This document shows, piece after piece, positions 44,442 to 53,038 of a DNA stretch of 64,000 nt. The stretch is from Rivularia sp. T60_A2020_040 (GTDB lineage Bacteria; Cyanobacteriota; Cyanobacteriia; Cyanobacteriales; Nostocaceae), in the NCBI GenBank assembly GCA_015272215.1, contig JACYMD010000004.1:1-64000 (forward strand), given 5' to 3'. Under the pieces are notes generated by a model. It had not been told where the DNA came from and did no database searches. It worked only from the letters and a program-made list of their open reading frames with translations. Each line of letters starts with the position of its first letter. Within the stretch, counting starts at the first letter, position 1. The position numbers and the translations under genes are program-made.

Positions 44442-45629
44442 ATGACCGAAAAAACAAGAATTTGTATCCTTGGTGGTGGCTTTGGTGGACTTTACACCGC
44501 TTTACGCCTAGTTCAATTGGATTGGGGAGAATCCCAGAAACCGGAAATTGTCCTAATTGATCAAAACGATCGCTTTTTATTTTCCCCTCTTTTGTACGAA
44601 TTACTTACCGGAGAAATGCAAAGTTGGGAAATAGCTCCTCCCTATGAAGAACTTTTGCAAAATACAGGTATCCGGTTTGATCAAGCAACGGTATCTGGTG
44701 TTGATGCTGACCAAAAACTAGTATATTTAGAAGATGGTGCGGAAATTTCTTATGACCGTTTGGTATTAGCTATGGGTGGGGAAACACCTTTAGATATGGT
44801 ACCTGGAGCTAATATATATGCTCATGCTTTCCGTAGTTTGAGTGATGCTTATGCTTTAGAAGAAAAATTACGCATACTCGAAGAATCTGACAAAGAAAAG
44901 ATTCGCGTGGCAATTGTTGGTGGCGGTTATAGTGGTGTGGAATTAGCTTGTAAATTAGCTGATAGACTTGGGGAAAGAGGACGTTTCCGATTAGTTGAAA
45001 TGGCTAATGAAATTCTCCGCAATTCTCCAGAATTTAACCGCGAAGCTGCAAAGAAAGCCTTAGATGAGCGGGGTGTGTGGATTGATTTGGAAACGAAAGT
45101 AGAATCTATCACGAACGATGATATTTCTTTAGAATACAAAGGTGTTGTAGATTCGATTCCTGTAGATTTAGTAATTTGGACTGTAGGAACAAGAGTAACT
45201 CCCTTAGTTAAAAATCTTCCCGTTAAACATAACCAGCGCGGGAAAATTACCACCACACCAACTTTACAGGTAGTAGATAATCCCGATATTTTTGCTTTAG
45301 GAGACTTAGCAGAAACATTTGACGCAGAAGGAAAACAAGTTCCGATAACTGCACAAGCAGCTTTTCAACAAGCTGATTATGTCGGCTGGAATATTTGGGC
45401 AAGTCTTACCAATCGCCCTTTACTTCCCTTCCGTTATCAACATTTAGGGGAATTTATGTCCCTGGGAGTAGACAACGCTACTCTTACAGGTTTGGGAATC
45501 AAAATGGAAGGAACATTTGGATATATTGCTCGTCGTCTTGCCTACCTTTATCGTCTCCCAACTCTAGAACATAAACTAAAAGTTGGTTTTAATTGGCTAA
45601 CTCGTCCTATTATAGAAACACTCTCATAA
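44442..45629 (+). CDS. Type II NAD(P)H dehydrogenase-like FAD oxidoreductase
   Basis: A 395-residue NDH-2-type flavoprotein. It has two dinucleotide-binding motifs: ILGGGFGGLYTAL (about 9-21, FAD) and IVGGGYSGVELACKL (about 158-172, NAD(P)H). Between and after them are RLVLAMGGETP and IWTVGTRVTP, and the C-terminal FALGDLAE is the FAD-binding ending motif. Cyanobacterial relatives (NdbA-C) oxidise NAD(P)H in the thylakoid or plasma membrane, and NdbB has been described as a demethylphylloquinone reductase. Assignment within the family is not possible here. It is monocistronic, with no Shine-Dalgarno sequence seen. A 392-bp duplicated segment lies immediately upstream. The end is followed by a heptad array. 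Confidence 0.85.
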   Translation: MTEKTRICILGGGFGGLYTALRLVQLDWGESQKPEIVLIDQNDRFLFSPLLYELLTGEMQSWEIAPPYEELLQNTGIRFDQATVSGVDADQKLVYLEDGAEISYDRLVLAMGGETPLDMVPGANIYAHAFRSLSDAYALEEKLRILEESDKEKIRVAIVGGGYSGVELACKLADRLGERGRFRLVEMANEILRNSPEFNREAAKKALDERGVWIDLETKVESITNDDISLEYKGVVDSIPVDLVIWTVGTRVTPLVKNLPVKHNQRGKITTTPTLQVVDNPDIFALGDLAETFDAEGKQVPITAQAAFQQADYVGWNIWASLTNRPLLPFRYQHLGEFMSLGVDNATLTGLGIKMEGTFGYIARRLAYLYRLPTLEHKLKVGFNWLTRPIIETLS

Positions 45630-45670
45630 ATTGGTAATGGGTAGTGGGTAATGGGTAATGGGGCATTGGG
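45630..45670. repeat. Heptad array (GGTAATG)n after the NDH-2 gene
   Basis: About five degenerate units (TTGGTAA, GGGTAGT, GGGTAAT) start at the base following the NDH-2 stop codon. Confidence 0.75.
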
Positions 45671-45778
45671 AAAATTATTTAACAACTATCCACTATCCAT
45701 TAACTCCGACTCTTTTAACAGTTATCAGTTATCAGTCACGTTTATATTTGGGAAAGTTTAAATAGAACACCATACGCG

Positions 45779-45816
45779 CGTGTTTACTGTATGACGCTAC
45801 CGCGTCACGAGTAAAG
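45779..45816. promoter_or_regulatory. Stem-loop upstream of the HAD gene
   Basis: TTTACT and AGTAAA flank a GC stem TGACGC-TACC-GCGTCA. It lies about 65-100 bp before the HAD gene start and could be its 5' leader hairpin or the end of the preceding transcript. Confidence 0.35.
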
Positions 45817-45837
45817 CTAACACTGTTCACTAATTTA

Positions 45838-45867
45838 ATCTAAAATCCAAAATCCAAAATCTAAAAT
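45838..45867. repeat. (AAAATCC/AAAATCT)n array
   Basis: About four heptads end 12 bp before the HAD gene start codon, overlapping its leader. Confidence 0.75.
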
Positions 45868-45879
45868 GGTTAAAGGTGA

Positions 45880-46545
45880 ATGAAACAACCGAAAGTCATT
45901 TTTGTAGATGCTGTAGGAACACTCTTCGGTATTAAAGGTAGTGTTGGCGAAGTTTACAGTCAAATTGCTAGAGAATTTGGCGTTGAAACCTCCCCAGTGA
46001 CTTTGAATCAAACCTTTTTTCAAAGTTTTAAAGCTTCACCACCTCCAGTTTTTCCTGACGCACAAGAACAAGATATTCCACAACGCGAGTTTGTATGGTG
46101 GGAGCGGATTACTCGTACCACCTTTGAACAAGCTGGTGTTTTGCAAAAATTCGATGACTTTTCGGCTTTCTTTAGTGAAGTCTATATCCATTTTGGCACG
46201 GGTGAACCTTGGTTTGTTTATCCCGATGTCCAAAAAGCTTTAAATAACTGGCAAAAAAAAGGAATCGAATTAGGCATATTATCCAACTTCGATTCCCGAA
46301 TTTATTCTGTTTTACAATCTTTACAACTCAGAGACTACTTTCGTTCTATCACCATTTCCACCCAAGCAGGTGCAGCTAAACCTAACCCCAAAATATTTGC
46401 GATGGCGCTTTCCAAACACAATTGTTCACCCGAAGCTGCATGGCATATCGGTGATAGCTTACAAGAAGACTACGAAGGAGCTAAAACTGCTGGGCTTAGA
46501 GGTATTTGGCTAAATCGAAATCAGTTAACAGTTAACAATCATTAA
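45880..46545 (+). CDS. HAD-superfamily hydrolase (subfamily IA, HDHD3-like)
   Basis: 221 residues. Motif I is FVDAVGTLFG (nucleophile Asp10, then A-V-G-T), motif II is ILSNFDS (about 131-137), and motifs III/IV are AAKPNPKIF and IGDSLQEDYEGAKTAG (about 189-204). The residue at nucleophile +2 is Val rather than the usual Asp, so the general acid is missing from its normal place, as in non-phosphatase or divergent members. An inserted cap (about 20-110) is present. Substrate unknown. The start ATG is preceded by AAAGGTGA. The last residues Q-L-T-V-N-N-H are encoded by a heptad repeat. Confidence 0.8.
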   Translation: MKQPKVIFVDAVGTLFGIKGSVGEVYSQIAREFGVETSPVTLNQTFFQSFKASPPPVFPDAQEQDIPQREFVWWERITRTTFEQAGVLQKFDDFSAFFSEVYIHFGTGEPWFVYPDVQKALNNWQKKGIELGILSNFDSRIYSVLQSLQLRDYFRSITISTQAGAAKPNPKIFAMALSKHNCSPEAAWHIGDSLQEDYEGAKTAGLRGIWLNRNQLTVNNH

Positions 46546-46597
46546 ATGTTAATAATCATTAAATGATAGTTGACAATTGGTAACTGATAACTGATTG
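46519..46597. repeat. Heptad repeats forming two convergent gene ends
   Basis: AGTTAAC-type and ATAGTTGAC/TAACTGA-type heptads. The HAD stop (46543-46545) and the convergent DUF4278 stop (46549-46551) both lie inside, and both proteins end in repeat-encoded residues (QLTVNNH; NQLSVTNCQLSFNDY). Confidence 0.75.
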
Positions 46598-46986
46598 GCT
46601 TCATCTTCTAACATCCGAATCAAGTTTTGATCGCCCATACGCTTCGCAACTTCCAAACGACGTTGTAAATCGCGGCATAAATTTGCTGAATGAATACTAT
46701 CTAACTGATTATTCTTTCTATTACTTCTAATGAATAGGTTATTACTTTTAGCAAAAATAGAATTTAATTTTTTACGCTGCTTTAATTTCTCAACTTCTTC
46801 TGGATTCCCAGAATAATAAGCAGCACCGCGATAATTTAATTCAACTGCATTGCGATTTACAGGGGTGATTCGTGAGTGATGACAATTCCACTCTACACCC
46901 CGATATTTTCCACAAACTCCCTGAGTAGTTACTTCAACTGCTACAGGAACATATTCATATTTAATTCCACGATAAGTAAGCTGCAT
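46549..46986 (-). CDS. DUF4278 domain protein
   Basis: A 145-residue protein with two copies of the short DUF4278 motif: LTYRGIKYEY at the N-terminus and LNYRGAAYYS at about 48-57. DUF4278 proteins are small cyanobacterial proteins of unknown function, with the pattern L-x-Y-R-G-x-x-Y. The rest is basic and helical (about 65-130). The C-terminal tail (NQLSVTNCQLSFNDY) is encoded by the heptad array and looks acquired. No signal or membrane segment. ATG start at 46986 with AGGAGG upstream. Confidence 0.75.
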   Translation of the reverse strand: MQLTYRGIKYEYVPVAVEVTTQGVCGKYRGVEWNCHHSRITPVNRNAVELNYRGAAYYSGNPEEVEKLKQRKKLNSIFAKSNNLFIRSNRKNNQLDSIHSANLCRDLQRRLEVAKRMGDQNLIRMLEDEANQLSVTNCQLSFNDY

Positions 46987-47322
46987 AATCTCCTCCTTGC
47001 CTCTTTATATCTCAAACGCTGAACAAAACGAGGCGCTTTCATAGGGCTATTTTTCCTACTTCCGTCTTTATAAGCGAGTTAACTGTCTACTTATTGTTAG
47101 CTGCTATGTAAAGATGGACGACTCACATTTCTGTATCTATTGTAACGGTTTTTCCCTAAAGTTAGGGTATCGTAACAAAAATTTCGATTTTCTTGAGAAT
47201 TTCAAGCTTGCTCAAGAAGTCAGGTTTTGATGAGATTTACAAGGGTATTACAGGTATTTATACTAAAAAACCCGACTTCTTACCTTAGGAAAAATCCTAA
47301 AAGTCGGGTTTTTAGAAAAAAA
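46987..47322. other. Intergenic region with hairpin repeats
   Basis: Contains the leader of the DUF4278 gene, and at 47214-47315 one diverged hairpin copy plus an extra left arm, just downstream of moeA (minus strand). No gene seen. Confidence 0.6.
47214..47312. repeat. Dispersed hairpin repeat, copy plus extra arm
   Basis: Left arm AGAAGTCAGGTTTT (one change) at 47214-47227, right arm AAAAACCCGACTTCT at 47266-47280, then a further AAAAGTCGGGTTTTT at about 47298-47312, giving a second potential hairpin with the right arm in between. Confidence 0.7.
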
Positions 47323-48555
47323 TCAAACTTGTAAAACCCATACCTCTTCCCCAACGTTAACCGATGATTTTCCCACTTCTAACACAGCGAAAGCATTGGT
47401 TTGAGCTAAATCAATCAAATTACCAGAACTTTTATTCCCACCTGCAACACTAAATTGGTAAACCCCATCAACTAAACTTAACCTTCCCCAAACATAAGTT
47501 TCCCGATTACCATTAGAACTTAAATTTTGACGAGTTTGAGCTTTTATAAATGTAGGTTTCCAACCTTCCACAATTCCAGAAAGTTTCTTAATTACTGGTT
47601 GTACAAAACGTAAATAACTTACCAAAGCCGAAACAGGATTTCCTGGTAAACCGAAATATATTGGATTATTAGATACGGAAAATGTAGCAACAGTTAAAGG
47701 TTTACCTGGCTTCATTGCTACAGCACGTACATTAATTTCTCCTCCTAAAGATGTTAAAACTTGCTCAACATAATCATAATCTCCCACCGAAACACCACCG
47801 GAAGAAAGCACTAAATCCGCTTTACTAATAGCTTGGGAAATAGCTTGTTTAAGCGCTTCGGGTTCATCTTTAATAATTCCTAACATCAAAGGTTCACCTC
47901 CAGATTGTTTTACCAAAGCGGCTAAAGCATACTGATTAGAATCTACAATTTGTCCAACTTGCAATTTTTCATCGGGTGTTACTAATTCGTTACCCGTAGA
48001 CAAAATAGCTACAATAGGACGACGATAAACATTTAACTTTGTACATTGTGATGCAGCTAAAATAGCTATTTCCGGAGCATTTATTTGAATTCCTGCTGGT
48101 AATAATTCGGTTCCAGCTTGGTAATAAGCAGCACGATGCCTCACAAATTCTTGGGGTTTTGGTGCTGCAAGAATGAAGACTTGATTTGCTTCACGACGGG
48201 TGTTTTCTTGCATTACTACAGTATCTGCACCTTTGGGCATTACAGCACCAGTGAAAATCCGCGCAGCTTGTCCCGATTGAATGTTAGATTGGGGTTGATA
48301 GCCTGCGGGAATATCCTCAACAAGTTTTAAAACCGCTGGCTTTTCCTCACTAGCTTGTTTTACATCTTGATAAATTACCGCGTAACCATCCATTGCTGAG
48401 TTATCCCAGTGAGGAAAGTCGAGTTTACTGGTAACAGGTGAAGCGAGAATACGGCTATTAGCTGTAAATAAATCGACGGTTTCGATATCTTGTTGATTAT
48501 TTAAGGGTTTAGCTAAATTAAATATAATCTTTTCTGCTTCTTTTACTGACAGCAT
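47323..48555 (-). CDS. moeA: Molybdopterin molybdotransferase
   Basis: MoeA inserts molybdate into adenylated molybdopterin in the last step of molybdenum cofactor synthesis, in the cytosol. The 410-residue length is typical. Seen: N-terminal PHWDNSAMDGYAV (about 47-59), IFTGAVMPKGADTVV, and the MoCF_biosynth domain signature ILSTGNEL...GQIVDSNQY...LVLSSGGVSVGDYDYV (about 185-260), followed by FGLPGNPVSALVSY (about 297-310). A GGAG ribosome binding site lies 9-10 nt upstream of ATG at 48555. Other moa/moe genes are not adjacent. Downstream are hairpin repeats. Confidence 0.95.
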   Translation of the reverse strand: MLSVKEAEKIIFNLAKPLNNQQDIETVDLFTANSRILASPVTSKLDFPHWDNSAMDGYAVIYQDVKQASEEKPAVLKLVEDIPAGYQPQSNIQSGQAARIFTGAVMPKGADTVVMQENTRREANQVFILAAPKPQEFVRHRAAYYQAGTELLPAGIQINAPEIAILAASQCTKLNVYRRPIVAILSTGNELVTPDEKLQVGQIVDSNQYALAALVKQSGGEPLMLGIIKDEPEALKQAISQAISKADLVLSSGGVSVGDYDYVEQVLTSLGGEINVRAVAMKPGKPLTVATFSVSNNPIYFGLPGNPVSALVSYLRFVQPVIKKLSGIVEGWKPTFIKAQTRQNLSSNGNRETYVWGRLSLVDGVYQFSVAGGNKSSGNLIDLAQTNAFAVLEVGKSSVNVGEEVWVLQV

Positions 48556-49027
48556 TGCAATTAACTCCTATTTTGATTAACTAATATTTTTGGCTCTTCT
48601 GCACAAGGGGAGGCTATCTAAATAGTCGTAAAAAGGCAGAAGGCAGAAGGCAGTAGGCAGTAGGGGAAGAAGAAAGGCATTAATAAATAATACTAACGTG
48701 CATTGTTTGGAATCCTAATACAGCAAAGGTTCGAGTGATTTATCCCTGAAATTTAGCATCCCTTGTACTGAAGTACTGAAGAGCCATATTTTTTTCAATT
48801 TGTAACTCTTTAATAAAACACAGCTAATATTTTTTTTGAATTAATTAATTAATCAATCAATCAATAATTTATTTTATTTAAATTAAGCATGATTGAAGAG
48901 TTATTAAAGAGTTATTAAACATGAATGTTTGTGCTGTACAACTTACTGATACAACTAAAGTTAAGGGTAAACACTCAAGCAGATACTTACATAAATTAAG
49001 TAAAAATAACATATAAAACTTCTTAAT
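48556..49027. other. Intergenic region before the TM2 gene
   Basis: Holds a short array of (AGGCAGA)n heptads (48632-48665), a TTAATTAATCAATCAATCAA tetramer stretch near 48840-48865, and the divergent promoters. A 30-codon ATG frame near 48920 is not supported as a gene. Confidence 0.5.
48632..48665. repeat. (AGGCAGA/AGGCAGT)n heptad array
   Basis: Four units (AAGGCAG x3 then TAGGCAG variants). It lies upstream of moeA rather than at a gene end. Confidence 0.7.
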
Positions 49028-49528
49028 ATGATGAATATGAAAAGTAAAGCTTTAGCATACGTTTTTTGGCTGCTATGTGTTTTTAGTTTATGCGGCGCTC
49101 AACGTTTGTATTGTAAAAGGTATATTAGCGGCATTATTTACTTATTGACTTTTGGATTTTTCGGCATAGGACAAATTATCGATTTGTTTACTTTACCAAC
49201 AATGGTGGATGAAGAAAATCTCAAATATCAAGCATTATATGGTTATCAAAATTTTTATCATGGCGCTAATCCACCAGTTACTAGAAATATTGACAATCCG
49301 AGAAATCATCTACATAAAAATACCCAAAGCACAAAGGTATCAGATACCATAATAATTTTGCAAACAGCAAAGAATAATGGGGGGATAGTGTCTCTATCAG
49401 ATTGCGTTATTGCGACTGGTAAAGAAACAGCACAAGTTAAGCATACCCTTGAAAAGATGTGTAAAGATAATTTGATAGAAATTACTAATCGTCCTGATTC
49501 AGGAGCTATAGTTTATAAATTACTTTAA
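49028..49528 (+). CDS. TM2 domain protein with winged-helix-like C-terminus
   Basis: A 166-residue protein. Residues 1-65 form a TM2 domain: helix, then G-A-Q-R-L-Y-C-K-R-Y, hydrophobic helix with G-F-F-G-I-G-Q-I-I-D-L-F, the defining pattern. After a polar linker, residues about 100-166 (IIILQTAKNNGGIVSLSDC then TAQVKHTLEKMCKDNLI) resemble a small winged-helix domain. Such TM2 plus wHTH proteins are found in cyanobacteria with unknown roles. Membrane location inferred. Start ATG among several (MMNMK), with no Shine-Dalgarno sequence. Monocistronic. Confidence 0.75.
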   Translation: MMNMKSKALAYVFWLLCVFSLCGAQRLYCKRYISGIIYLLTFGFFGIGQIIDLFTLPTMVDEENLKYQALYGYQNFYHGANPPVTRNIDNPRNHLHKNTQSTKVSDTIIILQTAKNNGGIVSLSDCVIATGKETAQVKHTLEKMCKDNLIEITNRPDSGAIVYKLL

Positions 49529-49826
49529 ATTAATAAATTAACGTAGAAATAGAAAAATGGGTATTTTTAGTCAATAGTCACTGCTATGCTGTTGTTAAGT
49601 CCAAGAGTAATGGAAGAATCTGATTGATTGGATTAAAACGCGATCGCCATCGTGTCGTGCAACAGAATTTCCATGACCCCTATGGTAGGACTATGATGAT
49701 TTCATTGCGTTAAGAATATTTGCTGAACATGAACAATAGATAGATAGTTGAAATTATCAGACGTAATGTGAGAGAATAGGTATTTGTGTTATTATCTGCT
49801 GACTTACATTGTTGGTCTGAATTATT

Positions 49827-50021
49827 ATGGCTAAAAATAAAGGTGTCCGTATAATAGTGACATTAGAGTGTACAGAATGTCGTACAAACGCCAACAAGCG
49901 TTCGCCTGGTGTTTCTCGTTACACGAGTACAAAAAATCGTCGCAATACAACTAATCGTTTAGAACTGAAAAAGTTCTGTACCCATTGCAACACACATACA
50001 GTTCACAAGGAAATTAAGTAA
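49827..50021 (+). CDS. rpmG: 50S ribosomal protein L33
   Basis: 64 residues, matching bacterial L33. The N-terminal [19 protein letters not shown] has the zinc-type CxxC pair, and the C-terminal [17 protein letters not shown] has the second pair, so this is the Zn-binding (C+) form. Part of the large ribosomal subunit. The stop codon is followed after two bases by the rpsR start, so the two are translationally coupled. No clear ribosome binding site before ATG. Confidence 0.97.
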   Translation: MAKNKGVRIIVTLECTECRTNANKRSPGVSRYTSTKNRRNTTNRLELKKFCTHCNTHTVHKEIK

Positions 50022-50023
50022 AA

Positions 50024-50239
50024 ATGGCTTATTATCGTCGTCGTCTGTCTCCGATCAAACCGGGAGAACCAATAGATTATAAAGACGTTGATTTATTGCG
50101 TAAATTTGTGACCGAACGCGGTAAAATACTTCCACGTCGGATTACTGGATTGACCACTCAGCAACAGCGAGATTTGACTGCATCAATCAAACGCGCCCGA
50201 ATTCTGGCTTTATTACCTTTTGTGGATGCCGAAGCTTAA
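50024..50239 (+). CDS. rpsR: 30S ribosomal protein S18
   Basis: 71 residues with the S18 core [26 protein letters not shown] and [23 protein letters not shown]. Small-subunit protein of the 30S platform near S6 and S15. It sits 2 bp after rpmG, a common cyanobacterial arrangement. An inverted heptad hairpin follows at 50296-50350 and may end the transcript before the RNase gene. Confidence 0.97.
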   Translation: MAYYRRRLSPIKPGEPIDYKDVDLLRKFVTERGKILPRRITGLTTQQQRDLTASIKRARILALLPFVDAEA

Positions 50240-50295
50240 ATTCAGTATTTCGAGGACATCGTGTTGCGATAAAATTGGTTGAAGCAAATGTCCGA

Positions 50296-50350
50296 GATTT
50301 TAGATTTTAGATTATCCATGTAATTGCAATGGATTCCAAAATCTAAAATC
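50296..50350. repeat. Inverted (AAAATCT)-type heptads after rpsR
   Basis: The perfect 13-bp arms GATTTTAGATTTT (50296-50308) and AAAATCTAAAATC (50338-50350) could form a hairpin between rpsR and the RNase gene, followed by an AT-rich stretch. Confidence 0.7.
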
Positions 50351-50441
50351 AATTTTTGTATTGAAAATGATTTGATTTTGGGATTTGATATTGGATAATC
50401 CAAAATCTGGAAAGTGAAATTTTGAATGAATAACAAAGCTT

Positions 50442-52487
50442 GTGGAAAAGGGGACGCTGGTAGAATTTAGGAATCAAGGCGATCGCCGTTTGGGTATTGT
50501 AGATCGTCCAGATGGAAAAAGCCGTTGGATTGTGGTAGATCAACTTGGACAATCCAGCAGTCTTGCGCCGAGACAATTTACCTATGAAGTTGTCGGACAA
50601 ACCTACAAGCTTTCAGAGATACCGGATTTTCTGCAACAGGTAGAGTCGTATTTAGATCCTTCAAGTTTAGAGGTGGCTTGGGAATTACTGGTAGAGGATG
50701 CTACCTGCGTAACTCCTAAAGAAATGGCGAATTTGCTGTTTTCTCAAACAGAACCAGCTCAAGTTTATGCGGCTCATTGCTTGTTATCGGATGATAAGAT
50801 TTATTTCAAGCAAAAAGGTGATAGTTACGAACCGCGAAGCGCGACGGCGATTGCAGAACGTAAGCACCAGTTAGAAGTAGAAGCACTAAAAGCCAAGGGA
50901 CAGCAAGAATTTTTAGCACGAGTACAGCAAGCGCTTCGAGGTGAAACAGTAGAATGGCAAAAGTATGATCGCCATAGAATTGAAGCCTTGGAAAAATATG
51001 CAGCGTTACTAGCCGACGTAATCCGAGATAAAGTAAATTACGATTCCTTGGCTCGTGCTTATCCTCCACCCGCACAAGTATTAGAAACGATGACGATGCT
51101 CGAACGCACTGCAACACCTCAAGGAGCGTTTCAATTGCTCGTTGATTTGGGTTGGTGGAGTCCCCATGAAAACTATTTTCTTCGTCGTTCCTCAATTTTG
51201 GTTCAATTCCCTAGTAAGGTAATAGATGTGGCGCATCAACGCTTGAATAGTCCTCCCCCAGATCCAGACCAAAACCGTTTGGATTTAACTCATCTTAAGG
51301 TCTATACGATTGATGATGAAACGACTAGAGAAATAGATGATGGTTTAAGTTGGGAAATACTTCCGGACAATCGAGAAAAGCTGTGGGTACATATTGCAGA
51401 TCCGACACGATGGCTGGTACCGGAAGATGAGTTGGATTTGGATGCGAGGAAGCGTGGTAGCACGGTTTATTTGCCTACGGGGATGGTTCCGATGTTCCCG
51501 GAAATCTTGGCAACTGGACCGATGAGTTTGATACAGGGAGAAATCTGTTGTGCTTTGAGCTTCGGAATTATTTTAGACGAAACTGGTGGAGTAGAAGATT
51601 ATAGCATTCATGCGAGTTTAATCAAAACAACTTATCGTCTAACTTATGAAGATGTCAACGATATTTTAGAATCTGGGATACCCCAAGAACCTGAAATTGC
51701 AGCCCTGGGGAAATGGGCAAAGATACGCAAAACTTGGCGATACAAACAAGGAGCCATCAGCATAAGTATGCCGGAGGCTATGATTAAGGTTAAAGATGAT
51801 GAAGTTAATATCGAATTATTAGATGATTCACCTTCGAGACAACTAGTAGCCGAAATGATGATTCTTGCAGGTGAAGTTGCAGCTCGTTACGGTAAAACTC
51901 ATAATATTCCTTTACCATTTCGCGGTCAACCGCAGCCGGAATTACCACCGTCCGAGGAATTGCTATTATTACCACCAGGTTTTGTGCGTGCTTGTGCTAT
52001 GCGTAGTCGTATGCCTAAGAGTGAAATGAGTATTAGTCCATTGCGTCATGCTGGTTTGGGGTTAGAAACTTATACCCAAGCGACTTCTCCGATTCGTCGT
52101 TACAGCGACTTACTTACCCACTTTCAAATCAAGGCTCACCTTAGAGGTGATGTTCCGCCTTTTAGCGCAGATCAACTCAAAGAAGTAATGATGAATGTTA
52201 GAAGTATTACTCAGGAAGTTGTAATGGTGGAGCGACAAACTAACAGATATTGGGCATTAGAATACTTGCGTCGTCATATCGATAAAGCTTGGGATACAAC
52301 AGTTTTAATGTGGTTGAAAGAAGATAGTAATTTAGCACTGATTTTGTTAGAAGATTTAGGTTTACAATTACCCATGTTCTTTAAACGCGCTGTAGATTTA
52401 GGCGAAGAAATATTAGTTAAAGTTATTCATGCAGATCCTCAAAAAGATGAAATTAAGTTCCAAGAGATTATTTACCAAGAAGTTTAA
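50442..52487 (+). CDS. RNase II/R family exoribonuclease (RNB domain)
   Basis: A 681-residue 3'-5' exoribonuclease. An N-terminal OB/cold-shock-like region (1-60) is followed by an RNB catalytic domain (about 280-590) with the acidic cluster YTIDDETTREIDDGLSW (about 281-297) and HIADPTRW (about 308-315), then QATSPIRRYSDL (about 546-557) and a C-terminal part (QTNRYWALEYLRRH). Homologues in cyanobacteria and plastids (RNR1-like) process rRNA and degrade mRNA. The start is GTG at 50442, judged from conservation of MEKGTLVEFRNQGDRR. It follows rpmG-rpsR in the same direction. The leuA-like remnant begins one codon after its stop. Confidence 0.85.
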   Translation: MEKGTLVEFRNQGDRRLGIVDRPDGKSRWIVVDQLGQSSSLAPRQFTYEVVGQTYKLSEIPDFLQQVESYLDPSSLEVAWELLVEDATCVTPKEMANLLFSQTEPAQVYAAHCLLSDDKIYFKQKGDSYEPRSATAIAERKHQLEVEALKAKGQQEFLARVQQALRGETVEWQKYDRHRIEALEKYAALLADVIRDKVNYDSLARAYPPPAQVLETMTMLERTATPQGAFQLLVDLGWWSPHENYFLRRSSILVQFPSKVIDVAHQRLNSPPPDPDQNRLDLTHLKVYTIDDETTREIDDGLSWEILPDNREKLWVHIADPTRWLVPEDELDLDARKRGSTVYLPTGMVPMFPEILATGPMSLIQGEICCALSFGIILDETGGVEDYSIHASLIKTTYRLTYEDVNDILESGIPQEPEIAALGKWAKIRKTWRYKQGAISISMPEAMIKVKDDEVNIELLDDSPSRQLVAEMMILAGEVAARYGKTHNIPLPFRGQPQPELPPSEELLLLPPGFVRACAMRSRMPKSEMSISPLRHAGLGLETYTQATSPIRRYSDLLTHFQIKAHLRGDVPPFSADQLKEVMMNVRSITQEVVMVERQTNRYWALEYLRRHIDKAWDTTVLMWLKEDSNLALILLEDLGLQLPMFFKRAVDLGEEILVKVIHADPQKDEIKFQEIIYQEV

Positions 52488-52490
52488 TTA

Positions 52491-52694
52491 CACCGTTCTT
52501 TAAATGATGGTGTTAGACAAATCGAATGTGCGATTAACGGTTTAGGTGCAAGAAAAGGTAATGCAGATTTAGAAGTGATTATAGGAGAAGCTGTAAATTT
52601 AGAAGATTATCAAAGTAAGATTGATACTTCGTTAATGAGTAAAGCTTCAGATTTGGTTGCTCAAATAACTGGAATTAACCTAGAGATGAAATGA
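52491..52694 (+). pseudogene. leuA-like (isopropylmalate synthase family) C-terminal remnant
   Basis: Translation gives GVRQIECAINGLGARKGNAD then LEVIIGEAV and so on for about 67 codons, ending TGA at 52692-52694. GVRQIE(C)xINGxGxRxGNA is the conserved stretch of 2-isopropylmalate synthase/homocitrate synthase family enzymes. No catalytic TIM-barrel part (with its metal-binding residues) is left. The TGA overlaps the ATG of the DUF952 gene by 1 bp offset (ATGA), as in a coupled operon, suggesting that the remnant was once an intact gene preceding DUF952. Confidence 0.6.
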
Positions 52695-53038
52695 AACTTA
52701 TTCTTCATATTACACCACGTCAAGATTGGGAAAAAGCTAAATTAATCGGAATTTACCAAACTGATTCACTGGAAGCAGAAGGTTTTATCCATTGTTCAAA
52801 ACCATCACAAATTGTAAAAGTGGCAAATTTATTTTTTAAAAACCAAACAGATTTACTGCTGCTTTTTATTGATTCCGATCGAGTAGAATCGAAAATTAGT
52901 TATGATCAAGTTGGCGGAAACGAAACATTTCCTCATATTTACGGTGCTTTAAATAATGATGCGGTATTTAAAACTATCGAATTTAAACCTAATCAAAATG
53001 GTTTATTTGAATTACCAACAGAAATTCAATTAGAGTAA
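52691..53038 (+). CDS. DUF952 family protein
   Basis: A 115-residue protein of DUF952, found in many bacteria. Signs: KLILHITPRQDWEKAK (1-17), the core GFIHCSKPSQIVKVANLFF (about 31-49) and HIYGALNNDAVF (about 80-92). Function unknown; compact single-domain fold without signal or membrane segment. The start ATG overlaps the stop of the leuA-like remnant (ATGA). Its last 13 bp overlap the convergent KaiB-like gene end (53026-53038). Confidence 0.8.
   Translation: MKLILHITPRQDWEKAKLIGIYQTDSLEAEGFIHCSKPSQIVKVANLFFKNQTDLLLLFIDSDRVESKISYDQVGGNETFPHIYGALNNDAVFKTIEFKPNQNGLFELPTEIQLE

Noticed and set aside
48920-49016. Short frame MNVCAVQLTDTTKVKG upstream of the TM2 gene
   Set aside because: About 30 codons, no ribosome binding site, and directly in the promoter region. 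No recognised homology.
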